Shown here: positions 22,262 through 34,265 of the stretch, piece after piece
Layout: each line of letters opens with the position of its first letter
Position numbering within the stretch: the first letter of the stretch is position 1
Assembly (NCBI GenBank): GCA_029255685.2
Contig: CM055312.2
Span: 15,524,649-15,588,648, forward strand
Length of the DNA stretch: 64,000 nt
Source of the DNA: Silene conica
Lineage: Eukaryota > Streptophyta > Magnoliopsida > Caryophyllales > Caryophyllaceae
Direction of reading: 5' to 3'
Notes under the pieces: generated by a model
Seen by the model: the letters and a program-made list of their open reading frames with translations, nothing else
Told to the model about the DNA's origin: nothing
Database searches by the model: none
Translations under genes and position numbers: made by a program

Positions 22262-23332
22262 TGTTGGAGCCTTGTGTCCTCCACATGTAGTGCGATAACG
22301 TCATTGCACATACCCTTGTACGGACAAGTGGGAGATTGTTAGGGCTGGTGTCCTTGACAATTAAGTACAATGACTTATTAAATCTCTTTAAGGATCACAA
22401 GGGCATACTTCTGTATTATTACCAGTTGATCCACGTTTATCAATAACGGTTGGCTTGCTAGATAAGTTTGACGTTATTGTCATACGGATGGCGGTGATCA
22501 ACTGGTCCCTATACGTCACACCTATAGGACACGTTTGAGAGATGTGAAGGTATGAAAATACAATCACATTTATGCCGGATATGACTAAACAGTTAGTCAG
22601 AGGTATTGACTATTAAATTAGTCAATAAGATGTTGAGATTATTATTTAATACGGATTAAATAATTTTAGCTAATACGGATTACATGATTAATTTGTAAAT
22701 TAAATATAAACGGTTATATTTAATTAAATATTGTATTCGCGTATTAATATAAACAGTTATATTAATTTGGGTAATTATACAATATCGTATTTTATCAGAC
22801 CATTATTAATACATCGACTGCGTTAATATCTGATAACTAGTGTACGATTTATAATTAAAATCCCGCAAATATCTTATAGCTAAATGGGTCGAATCACGAA
22901 TTAGAATAAGGTAAGAGTGGAAAGCCCACTCCTACCCTATTCGAAATTTCGGCCGAATGTAGTACATAAGGAGAAGACTTCTCCCTATGTCAGACTCCTC
23001 TTGTTGCACTGTAAAATAAATCTCAAGAAAAATTAGGGTTTGAGAGCATTCTTCTCTTATAACCCAGATCTCACATCTAAAACCTCAATAACTCTCCCCA
23101 TATTGCAAGGCAATTGGAGAGCCTTTCTAGCACACGTGGCATCGTCTCAAACAAAGTCTTGGGTGCAAGTTATAGGAGGGAATTTGTGTTAATTCCTGTT
23201 CTTAGGCCATTCGCACAAGGACTAAAGGTTGTACTCTATTCATGTTTTTATTTATCTTATGACTATAATCACAACTGTATTTTTCATTATAATCCTGCAA
23301 GTTTAGGGCGAATACATGTTTTATTCCCCACA
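22262..23332 (+). repeat. 5' LTR of the copia element
   Basis: 1,071 bp, TGTTGGAGCCTTGTG to TTATTCCCCACA. Close to its 3' partner by eye apart from scattered substitutions and a segment of about 131 bp (near 23,070-23,200, CAGATCTCACATC to TTAATTC) that the 3' LTR lacks. It contains an internal copy of the LTR-start context (TACGGACAAGTGGGAGATTG at 22,319-22,338). Confidence 0.95.
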
Positions 23333-23334
23333 AG

Positions 23335-23346
23335 TGGTATCAGAGC
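23335..23346 (+). promoter_or_regulatory. Copia primer-binding site (initiator tRNA-Met)
   Basis: TGGTATCAGAGC lies two bases after the 5' LTR. It is complementary to the 3' end of initiator tRNA-Met, the standard plant copia primer. Confidence 0.95.
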
Positions 23347-23430
23347 CAAGGCCATGCAATTTTTACTTTTGTGTTTTTCATAAGTTTTTTTATTTAAAAA
23401 TTTTGAAAAAACGTGTTCTGTCGCTGTGTC

Positions 23431-23643
23431 GGTCGGTCGACCCCTAGTTGCGGTCGGTCGACCGCCTCCCGCGTAGGTTTTCTGTTTTCGACAGTTTATC
23501 TTTTGTGAGAAACTCGGTTTCGTGTTTTGTGGTCGGTCGACCTGTTTTTTCGGTCGGTCGACCATTCTGCTGTTACAAAAAAAAAAAAAAAAGTTTTTTT
23601 TTCGTCAGTTGGTCGGTCGACCACATGTTGAGGTCGGTAGACC
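23431..23643. repeat. Three paired GGTCGGTCGACC boxes in the copia leader
   Basis: Pairs at 23,431/23,452, 23,531/23,552 and 23,611/23,632. Spacers are CCTAGTTGC, TGTTTTTTC and ACATGTTGA, nine bases each. The last box has one change (GGTCGGTAGACC) and is followed by ACTTTCCTGTAACAG, a flank shared with boxes in Athila LTRs. Confidence 0.95.
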
Positions 23644-23649
23644 ACTTTC

Positions 23650-24531
23650 CTGTAACAGTCGCTTTATTTTTCGAAAATAACCTGTTTTATTTTCACATGG
23701 CCTTTAGTAATATACTATATACGGAAATAGTATATTATTAATTTTGTGAATCGGTTCACCCTTGCATGATACATATTATTTTAAAACGGTTTAAGATAAT
23801 AGGATTATAAATTTATTAAAATTGGGTGATTAAAACGGTATAATCACATAATTTTAATCCCGTAAGGTGGTTTGGTAAAAATTTATTAATCATAATAACA
23901 GTATTATGTCATGTATGAATTTTATTTAGTTGATGCATTTTATTTATCGTCTCGTTGAATGCCTTGTGAATGCTTTCAATAACGTATTTATTTTTGCAAA
24001 CGGTTGCAACTTAGTGTGGCCTTAGAAGATTGTGTCACCGTAATGATGGGACACAGTCTTGCTTGTAATTTTGAGATCTTGAATCTCCGTTTTGGGTTTT
24101 TGCCATGTAATTACTTTTGTATTTAAATTAGAATGTAATTAGGCTTATATTTGTAATTTAAATTAGTAATTTTGTGAAGACCAAAGACGGAGACCGGATG
24201 CTCACTCCCGCTGCAAGGACCAAGATGGAACATCAAGACAAGCTTCTAGGGTCCAACGGTGGATTCCAAAGTTGTTTTTATGTTTATTTTGGTAGGATAG
24301 GCCACACTAGGACTTTTATTTACGTTTATTGCATTTATCTTTATGCTTTCATCGATAATAGCTTGCATCATATTCCGCCTAAAAACTAAACCACCTATAA
24401 CATGCCTGAAAACTGACTCATGTAGAGGTTACGCGTTAGTTTTCTGTGACAATACAGATGTCACATGTCAATTGCAAAACCATCACTTAATTTAATTCAT
24501 TCACGCATATGCTAGATTTTAGTTCACTTAA
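23650..24531 (+). other. Copia untranslated leader, first part
   Basis: AT-rich non-coding sequence between the PBS and the nested TRIM. No conserved frame. Confidence 0.6.
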
Positions 24532-25083
24532 TGTAACAACCCGACCCGCCACCGTCGTAACACATACCCAATAAGATGAGTGTGCACTTTTGGGCCCGTT
24601 AATTGTCCTCACTGAAGCCCAAAAGCACAAGGCCTTGTTACTAAGTGGTGGGTGGAAGCTATTATAAACATATCACAAGCCTCACATTCTACCGATGTGG
24701 GACAACTTTTCTCTCATACTCTTGGGGTGTTACAAACTCCCCCACTTAAAGAACACAACGTCCTCGTTGTGCCTCAAACTTGACCACAACCAGGGCCAGA
24801 ATCCTCCCCGCTAGGTGTGTGACCCGGGTACTCCCGACCACAGGCTCACCACACGGTCGCAGGGTCGCTCTGATACCATTTGTAACAACCCGACCCGCCA
24901 CCGTCGTAACACATACCCAATAAGATGAGTGTGCACTTTTGGGCCCGTTAATTGTCCTCACTGAAGCCCAAAAGCACAAGGCCTTGTTACTAAGTGGTGG
25001 GTGGAAGCTATTATAAACATATCACAAGCCTCACATTCTACCGATGTGGGACAACTTTTCTCTCATACTCTTGGGGTGTTACA
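24532..25083 (-). mobile_element. TRIM (terminal-repeat retrotransposon in miniature)
   Basis: Two 203-bp LTRs (24,532-24,734 and 24,881-25,083) run from TGTAACAACCCGACCC to GGGGTGTTACA and look identical. CTTAA target duplications lie at 24,527-24,531 and 25,084-25,088. Minus orientation is shown by the primer site read on the minus strand, TGGTATCAGAGC (complement of 24,867-24,878), next to the right LTR, and by the polypurine CTTTAAGTGGGGGAG next to the left LTR. The 146-bp interior codes for nothing, so it depends on another element's proteins. Confidence 0.97.
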
Positions 25084-25088
25084 CTTAA

Positions 25089-25550
25089 TATGAATAAATA
25101 TAAGTCGATGGGGTCTTCCTCGTATAACCAAAAATTTAGACTAGTCTTTATAAATCAGCCTCCCATGAATCCCTTCTTCGTCGGTAGGCATAATATGACC
25201 CCTTCTACGTCGGGTAAGTGGGAACAGATGATTTATTTTATCTCAACATCATGGTCACTCGATAATATCTAGCGACTAAGATGGACTAATAGATAGGATT
25301 TACGGAAATCTATCGACCAAGAGTTCCAACGGTGGAATTAGCCAAGCTGTGGGCTTATCAATATACGGAAATTGAGTCTTGGGATCGTTTATATAATTCT
25401 TGAGGGAGATCAATTATATAAATGCTTGAGTCTACGAGTTTAAATTTCAATTTAATATAGACTTAAATCACAACAATGAGTTGCTTATATGGTTCTGTTT
25501 TATCTTCTTTTCAGTGTAGAACACGTCCAAATTAAACTGCTGTATAACTA
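25089..25550 (+). other. Copia untranslated leader, second part
   Basis: Resumes the copia leader after the TRIM, up to the gag start. No other feature seen. Confidence 0.6.
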
Positions 25551-27107
25551 ATGGCTGGTGAAGACCCAATGCCAAGTGCCAAGCTAGCACGTGAATCCTG
25601 GCTAAAAGCCTTCATGGATTCCATGAATCAGTCCACTAGACTGAGGAATGATGGGACAAACTTCTCTGACTGGGAGGCAGCACTACGGAATGCTGCCATT
25701 GCTGACGGAAAGCTTAAGTATTTAACTGAGCCAATTCCGGCACACCCAGGAACTGGAGCTAGAGCTAACGAAGTTCGCGCTCATAGCGACTTCGTCATGG
25801 AAGCGGGTGCGATAAAGAACGTACTCATCTATGCAATGGAATCCAATTTGCAAAGACGCTTCATAGCCCATGGTGTAAACAAGATTTTCACCACGCTCAC
25901 TAACGAATTCTCAAAAGCTCTGAGAATCGTTTCTTATGAGCATACCTGTCGCTTCTTTGAGGCGAAACTCCAGAAGGGCCAAGCTGTTAGCCCACATATT
26001 CTTCACATGATTGAGAATATCGAGAAACTGGAGGCCCTAAACTGCAAGATCAGTGAGAACATAATCGTTGATCGAATGCTTCATTCGCTTCATGATGGGT
26101 TCGCCCTGTTTAGGGCCAACTATTACATGAACGACATGAAGAAGACTCCTCATGAGCTCCACTCCCTTCTCGTATAGACCGAGAAGGATCTGAAATTAAG
26201 TGGGAGCGTGAAGCAAGATGTTCTCATGATCTCCAGTAAGGGTAAGGGTAAGGGTAAAGCTAAAGCTCAGGGCGACCTAACAGTAGGCAAGCCCAAGTTT
26301 AAGAAGTCAGGATTTACTAAGAGTGGGCCAGGTGAGTCAAGCAACTCACAGGGCAAAACAAAGAGCAAGGATACTAGCATGGAATGTCACCATTGCCACA
26401 AGACTGGGCATTGGAGGCGCTCATGCCCCGTGTATCGTGAGGACATTAAGGCAGGCCGCGTTACTCCTGTTGGTATGTCTTCTTCTTCTTTTATTCACAT
26501 GATTGAGATTAACCATGCAAGTTACGAAACTTGGGTACTAGATACTGGTTGTGGTTCTCATCTATGTAATCATGTGCAGGGCCTCCGAAACGAAGAACCC
26601 CTAATCAAGGGTGAGGTTGACCTGCGTGTCGGGAATGGAGCACGTGTTGCTGCAATCTCGAGGGGAACATACGTAATCCAGCTTCCAAGTGGATTCGAGT
26701 TATCTTTATATAACTGTTATTATGTTCCTTGTTTGTCCAAAAACATTATTTCAGTTTCTGCGCTTGACAAACTCGGTTTTTCATTTGTAATAGAGAATAA
26801 TAGTTGTATTTTCTCCTTACACAATATGATTTATGGCAAGGCAGTTTCCATGAATGGAATTTATGTTTTAGATCAAACCACCGAAATATTACATGTGAAT
26901 AATAAGAGATTAAAGGTAGGTGACAAAGATCAAACTTACCTATGGCATTGTCGTATGGGACACATAAATGAGAAACGCGTGAAACAGCTCATACAGAATG
27001 GAGCTATCTCGCCCTTTGATTTCGAATCATATGGCACGTGTGAATCATGTCTCATCGGTAAGATGACTCGTATTTCCTTCAAAGGTGTTGGAATGCGCGC
27101 TGCCGAC
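25551..27107 (+). pseudogene. Copia gag, protease and integrase zinc-binding region
   Basis: ATG at 25,551 follows the leader. The gag domain (LARESWLKAFMDSMNQS.. to NDMKKTPHELHSLLV) ends at TAG 26,175-26,177, where the frame otherwise continues TEKDLKLSG. Next come a lysine/glycine-rich stretch, the zinc knuckle CHHCHKTGHWRRSCP (nucleic-acid binding), the aspartic protease motif VLDTGCGSHLC (DTG active site) and NIISVSALDKLGF. Last is the HHCC domain of integrase (HCRMGHINEKR..CESCLIGK). The frame is cut at 27,107 by the nested Athila-like element. Coding resumes at 35,351. The in-frame TAG is a CAG-to-TAG change if the family usually has Gln here. Confidence 0.93.
27103..27107. repeat. Target-site duplication (left) of Athila-like element A
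   Basis: CCGAC matches CCGAC at 35,351-35,355. Confidence 0.95.
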
Positions 27108-27707
27108 TGATACCCGTCGTTGAGGGGTGCCAAAGATAAGATTTATAAAACCTCAGCTTAAACTAGATAGAGTAAGTCAATGGTCGAACCACAGAGAGAC
27201 AAGGTTAATTATGTTTGCTAATTTTTAATCTATAAAGTAACAGTAAAAAGGGGGTTTTGATTTGTTGATTACTAAGTCTAAAGCAAGGATTAAAAATAAG
27301 ACAAGAAAATAAAGATGAGATTAAAACTATATTAAAAGAGATGCTGGGATGTTTGGGTAATAAACAGCTAAGATAAAATAGATCCTAAGTCAACATGTAT
27401 TGCAGCCGCGTAAGGGGATGTAACATATCCTTTAGGTGTATGCTACCTAATAGCTCCTTTCGGCCTATGCTATTAGTTCCTAGGTCTCACAATTATTGGG
27501 TTTCAACAATAAGGGTGATTCCTAAATTCTAGGTCACAAACCTTTCAGTCTTAAGTAACCTATCCGTCTTAAGATGTAAACCAATGCCCTTCCCAAATCT
27601 CTCAATCTTGGTTAGGTCAATACTAACATCCTACAAGTCTCCTCTTGGTCTCATTGTAGGTTATTATAGTCTACAAATAAAAGCGAAACAGAATTCATAC
27701 GCGTGTC

Positions 27708-27740
27708 GGTCGACCGACCAACTAACCCGGTCGGCCGACC
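27708..27740. repeat. Paired box in LTR A (left copy), first site
   Basis: GGTCGACCGACC, spacer AACTAACCC, then GGTCGGCCGACC. Confidence 0.95.
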
Positions 27741-28102
27741 TCCACCCTGCAACACGTCGATTCGGAATTTATACTACCTTCGCATATTTACTCCCTACAG
27801 CCTAACATATGAAATTAGCTACTCATAGTTATTAAAACAATTATAAAAATAGGAGTAAACATGGAAATCATAAAGAACATCAATCTAAACATGCAATAAT
27901 AATAAGGAAATTAAAATAAGATGAAAAGGAGATTAGGAACTTTGGTTCCCCATGGTTAAAACAAGTCAATGAAGGGTAAAATAATCAAATAACACAATCC
28001 CAAGGAACAAAGAATAAACCTTTAGGTCAATATTCTACCCAATCCTTACGGTCTTAGAGTTCCTAGAAAAGCACTAAACTTTCGTTCAAGGGCAATCCCA
28101 AA

Positions 28103-28160
28103 GTTGTTGTTAAACTAATCCTAATAATCTTTCAATCCTAAGGATTAGTTCACCAACAAC
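28103..28160. other. Conserved stem-loop in LTR A (left copy)
   Basis: GTTGTTG-TTA-AACTAATCCT pairs with AGGATTAGTT-CAC-CAACAAC across an 18-base loop. That gives 7 and 10 base pairs around a 3-base internal mismatch. It is found again in LTR A right, LTR B and both LTR D copies. Confidence 0.75.
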
Positions 28161-28621
28161 AATGGGGGATTGGTAATTCAATCACTAAACTTATCAAAAT
28201 CAAGTCTTTACCATGGTTCCCCAAATCCCTAATCACAAGAATTAGCTATGCATACTCTTAATTATGAAACTAACAATAACTAATAACATCAAAGGAATTA
28301 ACATAATTAAAGATGACGATAAAAGGGAAAACATGAATTTAGAAACAACAAAAAGATGAACAATAAGATTAAATGAAAAGGGAAGATTGAATTGTAGCAA
28401 CTTACAACTTAATTGGAAAATCTAAGAACAAAGATGAAAGCTTGGTACCAAATCTCTAACTAACTATGGAGTTTTCTCTAATTGGGGCTGCTTGATAATA
28501 ATATTTTCTTTGTTCTAATAAAAAGCTTGACCTAATTGAAGAGTTTAGGTCTCCTTAAATAAGAATAATTACAAGATTAGGAGCAAAGCCCGAAATAAAA
28601 ATCGCGGAAACACAGTGGGTC

Positions 28622-28743
28622 GGTCGGTCGACCCACTTTTTGGGTCGGTCGACCACCTAATGACCTAATAACTTAAATGGGCTTTGCGGAAACTTCTGAG
28701 TCTGTGCTGTGGTCGGTCGACCTACTTTGTTGGTCGGTCGACC
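28622..28743. repeat. Two paired boxes in LTR A (left copy)
   Basis: Pairs at 28,622/28,643 (spacer CACTTTTTG) and 28,711/28,732 (spacer TACTTTGTT). All four boxes are GGTCGGTCGACC. Confidence 0.97.
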
Positions 28744-29846
28744 TGATTGTCGGGACTACAGCGCACATCGATCTTAAAACAGCTGCCATTTCTTCGTTAC
28801 TCATCGTAATCAAGCGATTCTTGCGGCGTTGGAAAGCTAAGAGGATAAGCTTTCACCTCCAACTGGAATCACTCCATTATCAGCTCTAGAACTCGAGATA
28901 TAGCCATTTGAAACAGGCTACAATGTCGTGGATCGATTCTTTGCTTGTTAAAGCTATCTTTAGGCCTTGAAATATGCGCTAGGCTTCGTTCCTTCTTGTC
29001 CTTAGTCATAAAAAGTCCCGAGGGCATAAATTTGGTATAAAATTGTCCCTTTTCCGCATAAATCTGCAAAAGAGCATAAAAATACGAAAGTAGACAATTG
29101 TTGGGAAATAAAGGCTAAAACATAGTAAATTAGCGACAAAATGCGTGTAAAAATAGATGTAAAACATCATAAAATAGGCACGCATCAAATTCCCCAAACC
29201 AAACCTTGCTTGCCCTCAAGCAAGAAATAGACTCGATCTTAACTAATGGAACGATTTCAATCTCAGAGCGAAATTTACATGTAAGCCTAAACCAATGCTA
29301 AGTACAAAATGAGAAAGCATTTAAATCATGCAAACGAGTTATGGTGTTGTCAGACTTGCAAAAATAAAGACTATAGAGACTTTATACCATGGACTCTCGC
29401 GGTACGCTCGAGACACTCATGAAGCAAAGGGTGAGTATATGTAAAAGATAGAAAGAAGTATATTGTAATGACACTCACCTAACTGCGACCCATGGAAACA
29501 TGCCTGCAATCTAACATGAACAGGAATTCTACAACTATGTATAACAAACCCATTAAGTGACTCGGATACATGCAATTGAGGTAATGAAAGATATGTGAGG
29601 TAAAAGGTAAAAAGTGGTTAAGATGTTTTTGGATTTGTGGGGTTAGTAGCCAAGCTAGTAAAACCGTTTCCCAACAACATAATTCACAACTTTTGATATT
29701 AAGGAAGTGCTCTTTTGTAGCACAACTCTCACATTAAATATAAGAAACGACTCCCAAATGTTTTGAATGAAGTACGGGAGTGATAACATATAAAAGAAGG
29801 GGATTTCAGAACGAATTTTTTTTTTTTTACTCTGATACTGTCAGTT

Positions 29847-29879
29847 GGTCGGCCGACCTATGATGGTGGTCGGTCGACT
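29847..29879. repeat. Paired box in element A interior
   Basis: GGTCGGCCGACC, spacer TATGATGGT, then GGTCGGTCGACT. Confidence 0.9.
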
Positions 29880-30876
29880 GACTTTCTATTTTTCGATTCC
29901 TTTTTTTTTCATTTTTTCGTTTTTTCTTTTCTTTCTTCCTTCTTTCTGAATTTCTCTTTTTGCTCATGATAGCATACAAACCAAGATGCCTCAAAAAATA
30001 AACCAAAGACCACAAGTACTAGCTTGGAAGGGTAGGCTAAGTATGGGATGTAGTTTTGGGGGAATAAAAAGGCAATTTTGGCTATGTAAGGCTTATGGGT
30101 AAATATGAGAAAAGGGATCCCAAATGCACGTATCAAGACTCACAAAACGAGAAAGTAGAACAAGTATATAGCAATTCAAGTTCATGTTTATGCATATTGA
30201 TGTAACATGTTCCAAGAGGAGTACTACTCACATCCTAGACAACTGGTTTAAGAATGAAACCAGGAAATAAAGCTCTAAAACTTAGAATGTATAGTAGGTC
30301 GCCAAGGTAAAAGTCAAGTCTCAAGATATACAAATTGACAAAAACTCGTAGATATGCAAAAGACTTTCATACTAAAACAAGTTGACAAGGCAAGGTAAAG
30401 GCATAGACATGTGAAATAACATAAATCATCCTTGAAATACTCTCGTTCCGACTTGACCTATATGCTAAAATAAACGTGCATTTTTTTTTGAATTTTTGAA
30501 ATTTTTCTATTTTTTTTTTGTATTTTTTTTTTGTATAGGCAAAGAAAATAAAGAAAAGAACAATGCAAGACAGAAATGCAGTAAACGTGTGACAGAATGC
30601 AATGCATGTGACACGAAACTATTCCCCAAACCAACCCGCACAATGTCCCCATTGTGCATTAGCCTAAGTAAAGGTTTCAAAAAATTAAAGGAAAGATGCA
30701 AGGAAAATAAAACTAAGGAAAATTGGAAAGAACTCACTGGATTATGAAGCGCATGAGAAAAACCTCCCCAAACCAGCGTAAGCTGGGAGGTTTTGGTGGC
30801 TAGCAGTGCCACTCAAGTACCCAAGGTGGTTGCACAATTCCTGAAGAGAAAATGAACAGGCTGTGACGGACGGGTA

Positions 30877-30981
30877 GGTCGACCGACCAATATTTCAGGT
30901 CTACCGACCTTCATGTGGAATTCAGAAATTCCAGGAATGCAGGGATCAGGTCGGCCGATCTATGAAGGTAGTCGGTCGACC
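30877..30981. repeat. Two paired boxes in element A interior
   Basis: Pairs at 30,877/30,898 (spacer AATATTTCA) and 30,949/30,970 (spacer TATGAAGGT), with one or two mismatches in the second members. Confidence 0.9.
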
Positions 30982-31233
30982 CCTTTGCTGCACAACGGTC
31001 TTCTTTTCTTCGGGAAAAACTTGTGTCAACCTCGTCATTCTTCTTGAAACCTGAAAAATCATCCAATGTGCGCCCAACAAGTGCGCGAGATCCCAGAACC
31101 AAGTCCAAAAGTCTTAACTACACAACAAAAGCAAATTGTCCTAAAAAAAAACTTAAAGCAAGCAAACTAGGAAGTCTTAACAAAACAAAAAAATTGTCTT
31201 AAAAAAATAACAGAAACGAGCAAAAAGAAGAAG

Positions 31234-33120
31234 TCATCCGCGAAGGATTCGGCGTTTCTTTGACCAAGGGCTCTGACTAAAGGCTACTCCTTCAGCTATG
31301 GTGATTTGGGTAGATGAGTTTCTCTCCACCGTGTAGATAGGTGGGTCATCATCCATAGCTTTAGCCATCCATCTCCCGTGGTTGTCGACTCCCAAGTCGT
31401 GGGTCGACACCTTCCTCGGCTTCTTCTTCTTAAGGCTCTTTTCTTCAGCCAAATGATCACTTGTTTGAGTGACCTCGTTCTCTACAGCATTTGATCGAGT
31501 AAGTGGTACTACTCGATCGAGAACAACTCTCTTCCTATCGCCTATAGACTCTATCACTAGAGTTGCAATTTCTGGAGCATCCAAATCAGCTTTTTGAGCA
31601 AGAGATTCACCTGCACATGCCTCAAAACACATCAAAGCCTCCGAAGGATCCTTTGAAAAGGATCCTTGCATAGAACATTCACTAATATTATTAAAAACAT
31701 CAGGAATGTCAATAAATGAATCCTGCAAAAAACAAGGTTCATCAACAAAGGGTTCAATCATGTTAGGAACATGTTCATCACTAATACCTACAAAAATAGG
31801 TTGGTCAGTCAAGGGGTGAAAGTCTAACTCATTGGTTTTTTCTAGATCCAAGTTAGTATCATCAACGGGGAGGGAGAGGGAATCAAGTAACCTATCATTC
31901 TCATTCTTAAGAATGAGCGACTCTTTAGTAATGGGTGTGATGGGATCACACTTGACAGAAATATCTGGGTTACTAATATCAACGCCCTCATACCTCTCCA
32001 AGGTTTTTTTGAAATGATGCTCCAACATTAATTTCTCCAAATGATACGGAAACGGGACCACAATGCTTGTCGCGGAATCGGCAAGCCTTGGCTCTTTTAA
32101 CTTCAGAATCTCCGTTGAGTCATTGACGAGAGGAGAGACTGGTAGCTCAGGAGGCGAATCCACAATCTGCTCAGGAACACTGGTCGTTCGACTTGGTATA
32201 CTGGTCGATCGACCAGGTGCTGTATTATCGAGATTTTTCTGTTCTGCAGAAACTAATCTCACGTCAGGTGTCGAGGTCGGTCGACCTGATATCGTGGTCG
32301 GTCGACCTTCTGGCCTGTGCACGGGATCAGTTTCTTCGTTCTGAACTACGGCAGAATCATCCTTTGGAGTTGGTCCCTCAGAAGCTTTCTCAAATTCTTC
32401 GGAACAGGCGTTATTGGATGTTTCAAGTGCGGCAACATGAGTTATTTCAATACTTGTTTTTAGTGAATTCCCCCGTGAATTTCCATTTTCAGTTCTATGA
32501 ACCGCAAACTCCTCGATAAAATCCCAGCCCTTGTCATAAGCTACATTATGAAATCCACCGTTTGTAAGGCTGGCTCTGTAGTCATCACACAAAGAGTCAT
32601 AGAATTGTTTGCAAAGGTACCACTCCTCAAAGCCGTGGTGAGGAACGGATCGAACCAAATCCTTAAAACGGGCCCACACTTCATGAAATTCCTCATCAGA
32701 TCCTTGCCGGAACATATAAATTTGATCTCTCATAGCATCGGTTTTTGCTGGCGAGGTGTACTGTTTGCAGAAAGCCAACGCCAGAGATGTCCAATCTGTA
32801 ACTTTAGCCGCTACGCTATTAAGGTAACGAATCCATTCACGCGCAGAATCTTTCAAGGAGAAAAGAAACAACGTCTCCTTAACCTCATCTTGCGCTACTC
32901 CAGCTGGTACGGGTAGGGAACAACAATAATCTGTAAATAGCTCCAAATGCTTTAGAGGATCTTCATCCGGTAGACCTGCAAATTGTTTTTGCTCCACCAA
33001 TTCGATATGGGAAAGTTGAATTTCATAGGGGAGAGTAAATTCCTGTGGAAGGTGGTGTGCTGCTGGATAAAGATTACCATAAACAGTAGACATGATCGCA
33101 ATAGCACTGAGAGTACTCAA
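31234..33120 (-). CDS. Athila-type gag polyprotein (628 aa)
   Basis: The N-terminal half is a retrotransposon gag domain: FAGLPDEDPLKHLELFTDYC, ETLFLFSLKDSAREWIRYL, WTSLALAFCKQYTSPAKT, FHEVWARFKDLVRSVPHHG, YLCKQFYDSL. This is the capsid-like fold that packages element RNA. The C-terminal half is acidic, low-complexity and unlike known domains, ending in basic KKRRILRG. Two paired boxes fall inside it and are translated as GRPTTISGRPTS and a decayed GRSTSIPSRTTS. Unlike the gag of element C, no zinc knuckle or protease follows. The frame is open over its whole length, and the first ATG or the second (codon 10) could be the start. Expression would be from the right LTR. Confidence 0.88.
   Translation of the reverse strand: MSTLSAIAIMSTVYGNLYPAAHHLPQEFTLPYEIQLSHIELVEQKQFAGLPDEDPLKHLELFTDYCCSLPVPAGVAQDEVKETLFLFSLKDSAREWIRYLNSVAAKVTDWTSLALAFCKQYTSPAKTDAMRDQIYMFRQGSDEEFHEVWARFKDLVRSVPHHGFEEWYLCKQFYDSLCDDYRASLTNGGFHNVAYDKGWDFIEEFAVHRTENGNSRGNSLKTSIEITHVAALETSNNACSEEFEKASEGPTPKDDSAVVQNEETDPVHRPEGRPTTISGRPTSTPDVRLVSAEQKNLDNTAPGRSTSIPSRTTSVPEQIVDSPPELPVSPLVNDSTEILKLKEPRLADSATSIVVPFPYHLEKLMLEHHFKKTLERYEGVDISNPDISVKCDPITPITKESLILKNENDRLLDSLSLPVDDTNLDLEKTNELDFHPLTDQPIFVGISDEHVPNMIEPFVDEPCFLQDSFIDIPDVFNNISECSMQGSFSKDPSEALMCFEACAGESLAQKADLDAPEIATLVIESIGDRKRVVLDRVVPLTRSNAVENEVTQTSDHLAEEKSLKKKKPRKVSTHDLGVDNHGRWMAKAMDDDPPIYTVERNSSTQITIAEGVAFSQSPWSKKRRILRG
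32182..32307. repeat. Two paired boxes inside the gag reading frame
   Basis: Pairs at 32,182/32,203 (GGTCGTTCGACT, TGGTATACT, GGTCGATCGACC) and 32,275/32,296 (spacer TGATATCGT). The 21-bp period keeps frame as a seven-residue repeat. Confidence 0.92.
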
Positions 33121-33247
33121 GTCTTCCTCTCAAAAACCTGTCTTCTAAAACAAAACTAGAAGAAAAGGTAAGAAACGGTCTTAAGGAAGCTAAGTTCCTT
33201 AAGACAAGAAAAATAAACTAAAAATTAACAAACAAAATTATACCGTC

Positions 33248-33265
33248 TCCCCGGCAACGGCGCCA
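33248..33265 (-). promoter_or_regulatory. Primer-binding site of element A (tRNA-Asp)
   Basis: The plus strand reads TCCCCGGCAACGGCGCCA, the 3' end of plant tRNA-Asp. On the minus strand it is TGGCGCCGTTGCCGGGGA, five bases from the LTR end. Confidence 0.9.
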
Positions 33266-33870
33266 AAATTTGATACCCGTCGTTGAGGGGTGTCAAAGAT
33301 AAGATTTATAAAACCTCAGCTTAAACTAGATAGAGTAAGTCAAGGGTCGAACCACAGAGAGACAAGGTTAATTATGTTTGCTAATTTTTAATCTATAAAG
33401 TAACAGTAAAAAGGGGGTTTTGATTTGTTGATTACTAAGTCTAAAGCAAGGATTAAAAATAAGACAAGAAAATAAAGATGAGATTAAAACTATATTAAAA
33501 GAGATGCTGAGATGTTTGGGTAATAAACAGCTAAGATAAAATAGATCCTAAGTCAACATGTATTGCAGCCGCGTAAGGGGATGTAACATATCCTTTAGGT
33601 GTATGCTACCTAATAGCTCCTTTCGGCCTATGCTATTAGTTCCTAGGTCTCACAATTATTGGGTGTCAACAATAAGGGTGATTCCTAAATTCTAGGTCAC
33701 AAACCTTTCAGTCTTAAGTAACCTATCCGTCTTAAGATGTAAACCAATGCCCTTCCCAAATCTCTCAATCTTGGTTAGGTCAATACTAACATCCTACAAG
33801 TCTCCTTTTGGTCTCATTGTAGGTTATTATAGTCTACAAATAAAAGCGAAACAGAATTCATACGCGTGTC

Positions 33871-33903
33871 GGTCGACCGACCAACTAACCCGGTCGGCCG
33901 ACC
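33871..33903. repeat. Paired box in LTR A (right copy), first site
   Basis: GGTCGACCGACC, AACTAACCC, GGTCGGCCGACC, as in the left copy. Confidence 0.95.
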
Positions 33904-34265
33904 TCCACCCTGCAACACGTCGATTCGGAATTTATACTACCTTCGCATATTTACTCCCTACAGCCTAACATATGAAATTAGCTACTCATAGTTATTAAAA
34001 CAATTATAAAAATAGGAGTAAACATGGAAATCATAAAGAACATCAATTTAAACATGCAATAATAATAAGGAAATTAAAATAAGATGAAAAGGAGATTATG
34101 AACTTTGGTTCCCCATGGTTAAAACAAGTCAATGAAGGGTAAAATAATCAAATAACACAATCCCAAGGAACAAAGAATAAACCTTTAGGTCAATATTCTA
34201 CCCAATCCTTACGGTCTTAGGGTTCCTAGAAAAGCACTAAACTTTCGTTCAAGGGAAATCCCAAA

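Larger units (their letters stand above)
27108..29187 (-). repeat. LTR A, left copy (3' LTR of the element)
   Basis: TGATACCCGTCGTTGAGGGG to TAGGCACGCATCA, 2,080 bp. It differs from the right copy only at scattered sites by eye (for example GGGTTTCAAC versus GGGTGTCAAC near 27,500). It contains the 27,708, 28,622 and 28,711 paired boxes and the stem-loop at 28,103. Small frames inside repeat in both copies and are not genes. Confidence 0.95.
29188..31233 (-). other. Long non-coding 3' region of Athila-like element A
   Basis: The purine-rich tract read on the minus strand, GGTTTGGTTTGGGGAATT, abuts the LTR and is the likely polypurine tract. The rest is T/A-rich with poly-T tracts near 29,820 and 30,482 and no conserved frame. 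A close relative of this region occurs at 52,219-54,430. Confidence 0.7.

Noticed and set aside
23431..23643. CRISPR-like array (short repeats with unique spacers)
   Set aside because: Repeats come only in pairs, spacers are 9 bases, and the setting is a plant retrotransposon leader.
33248..33265. tRNA-Asp gene fragment
   Set aside because: Only the 18-base 3' end is present next to an LTR, which is a primer-binding site and not a tRNA gene.
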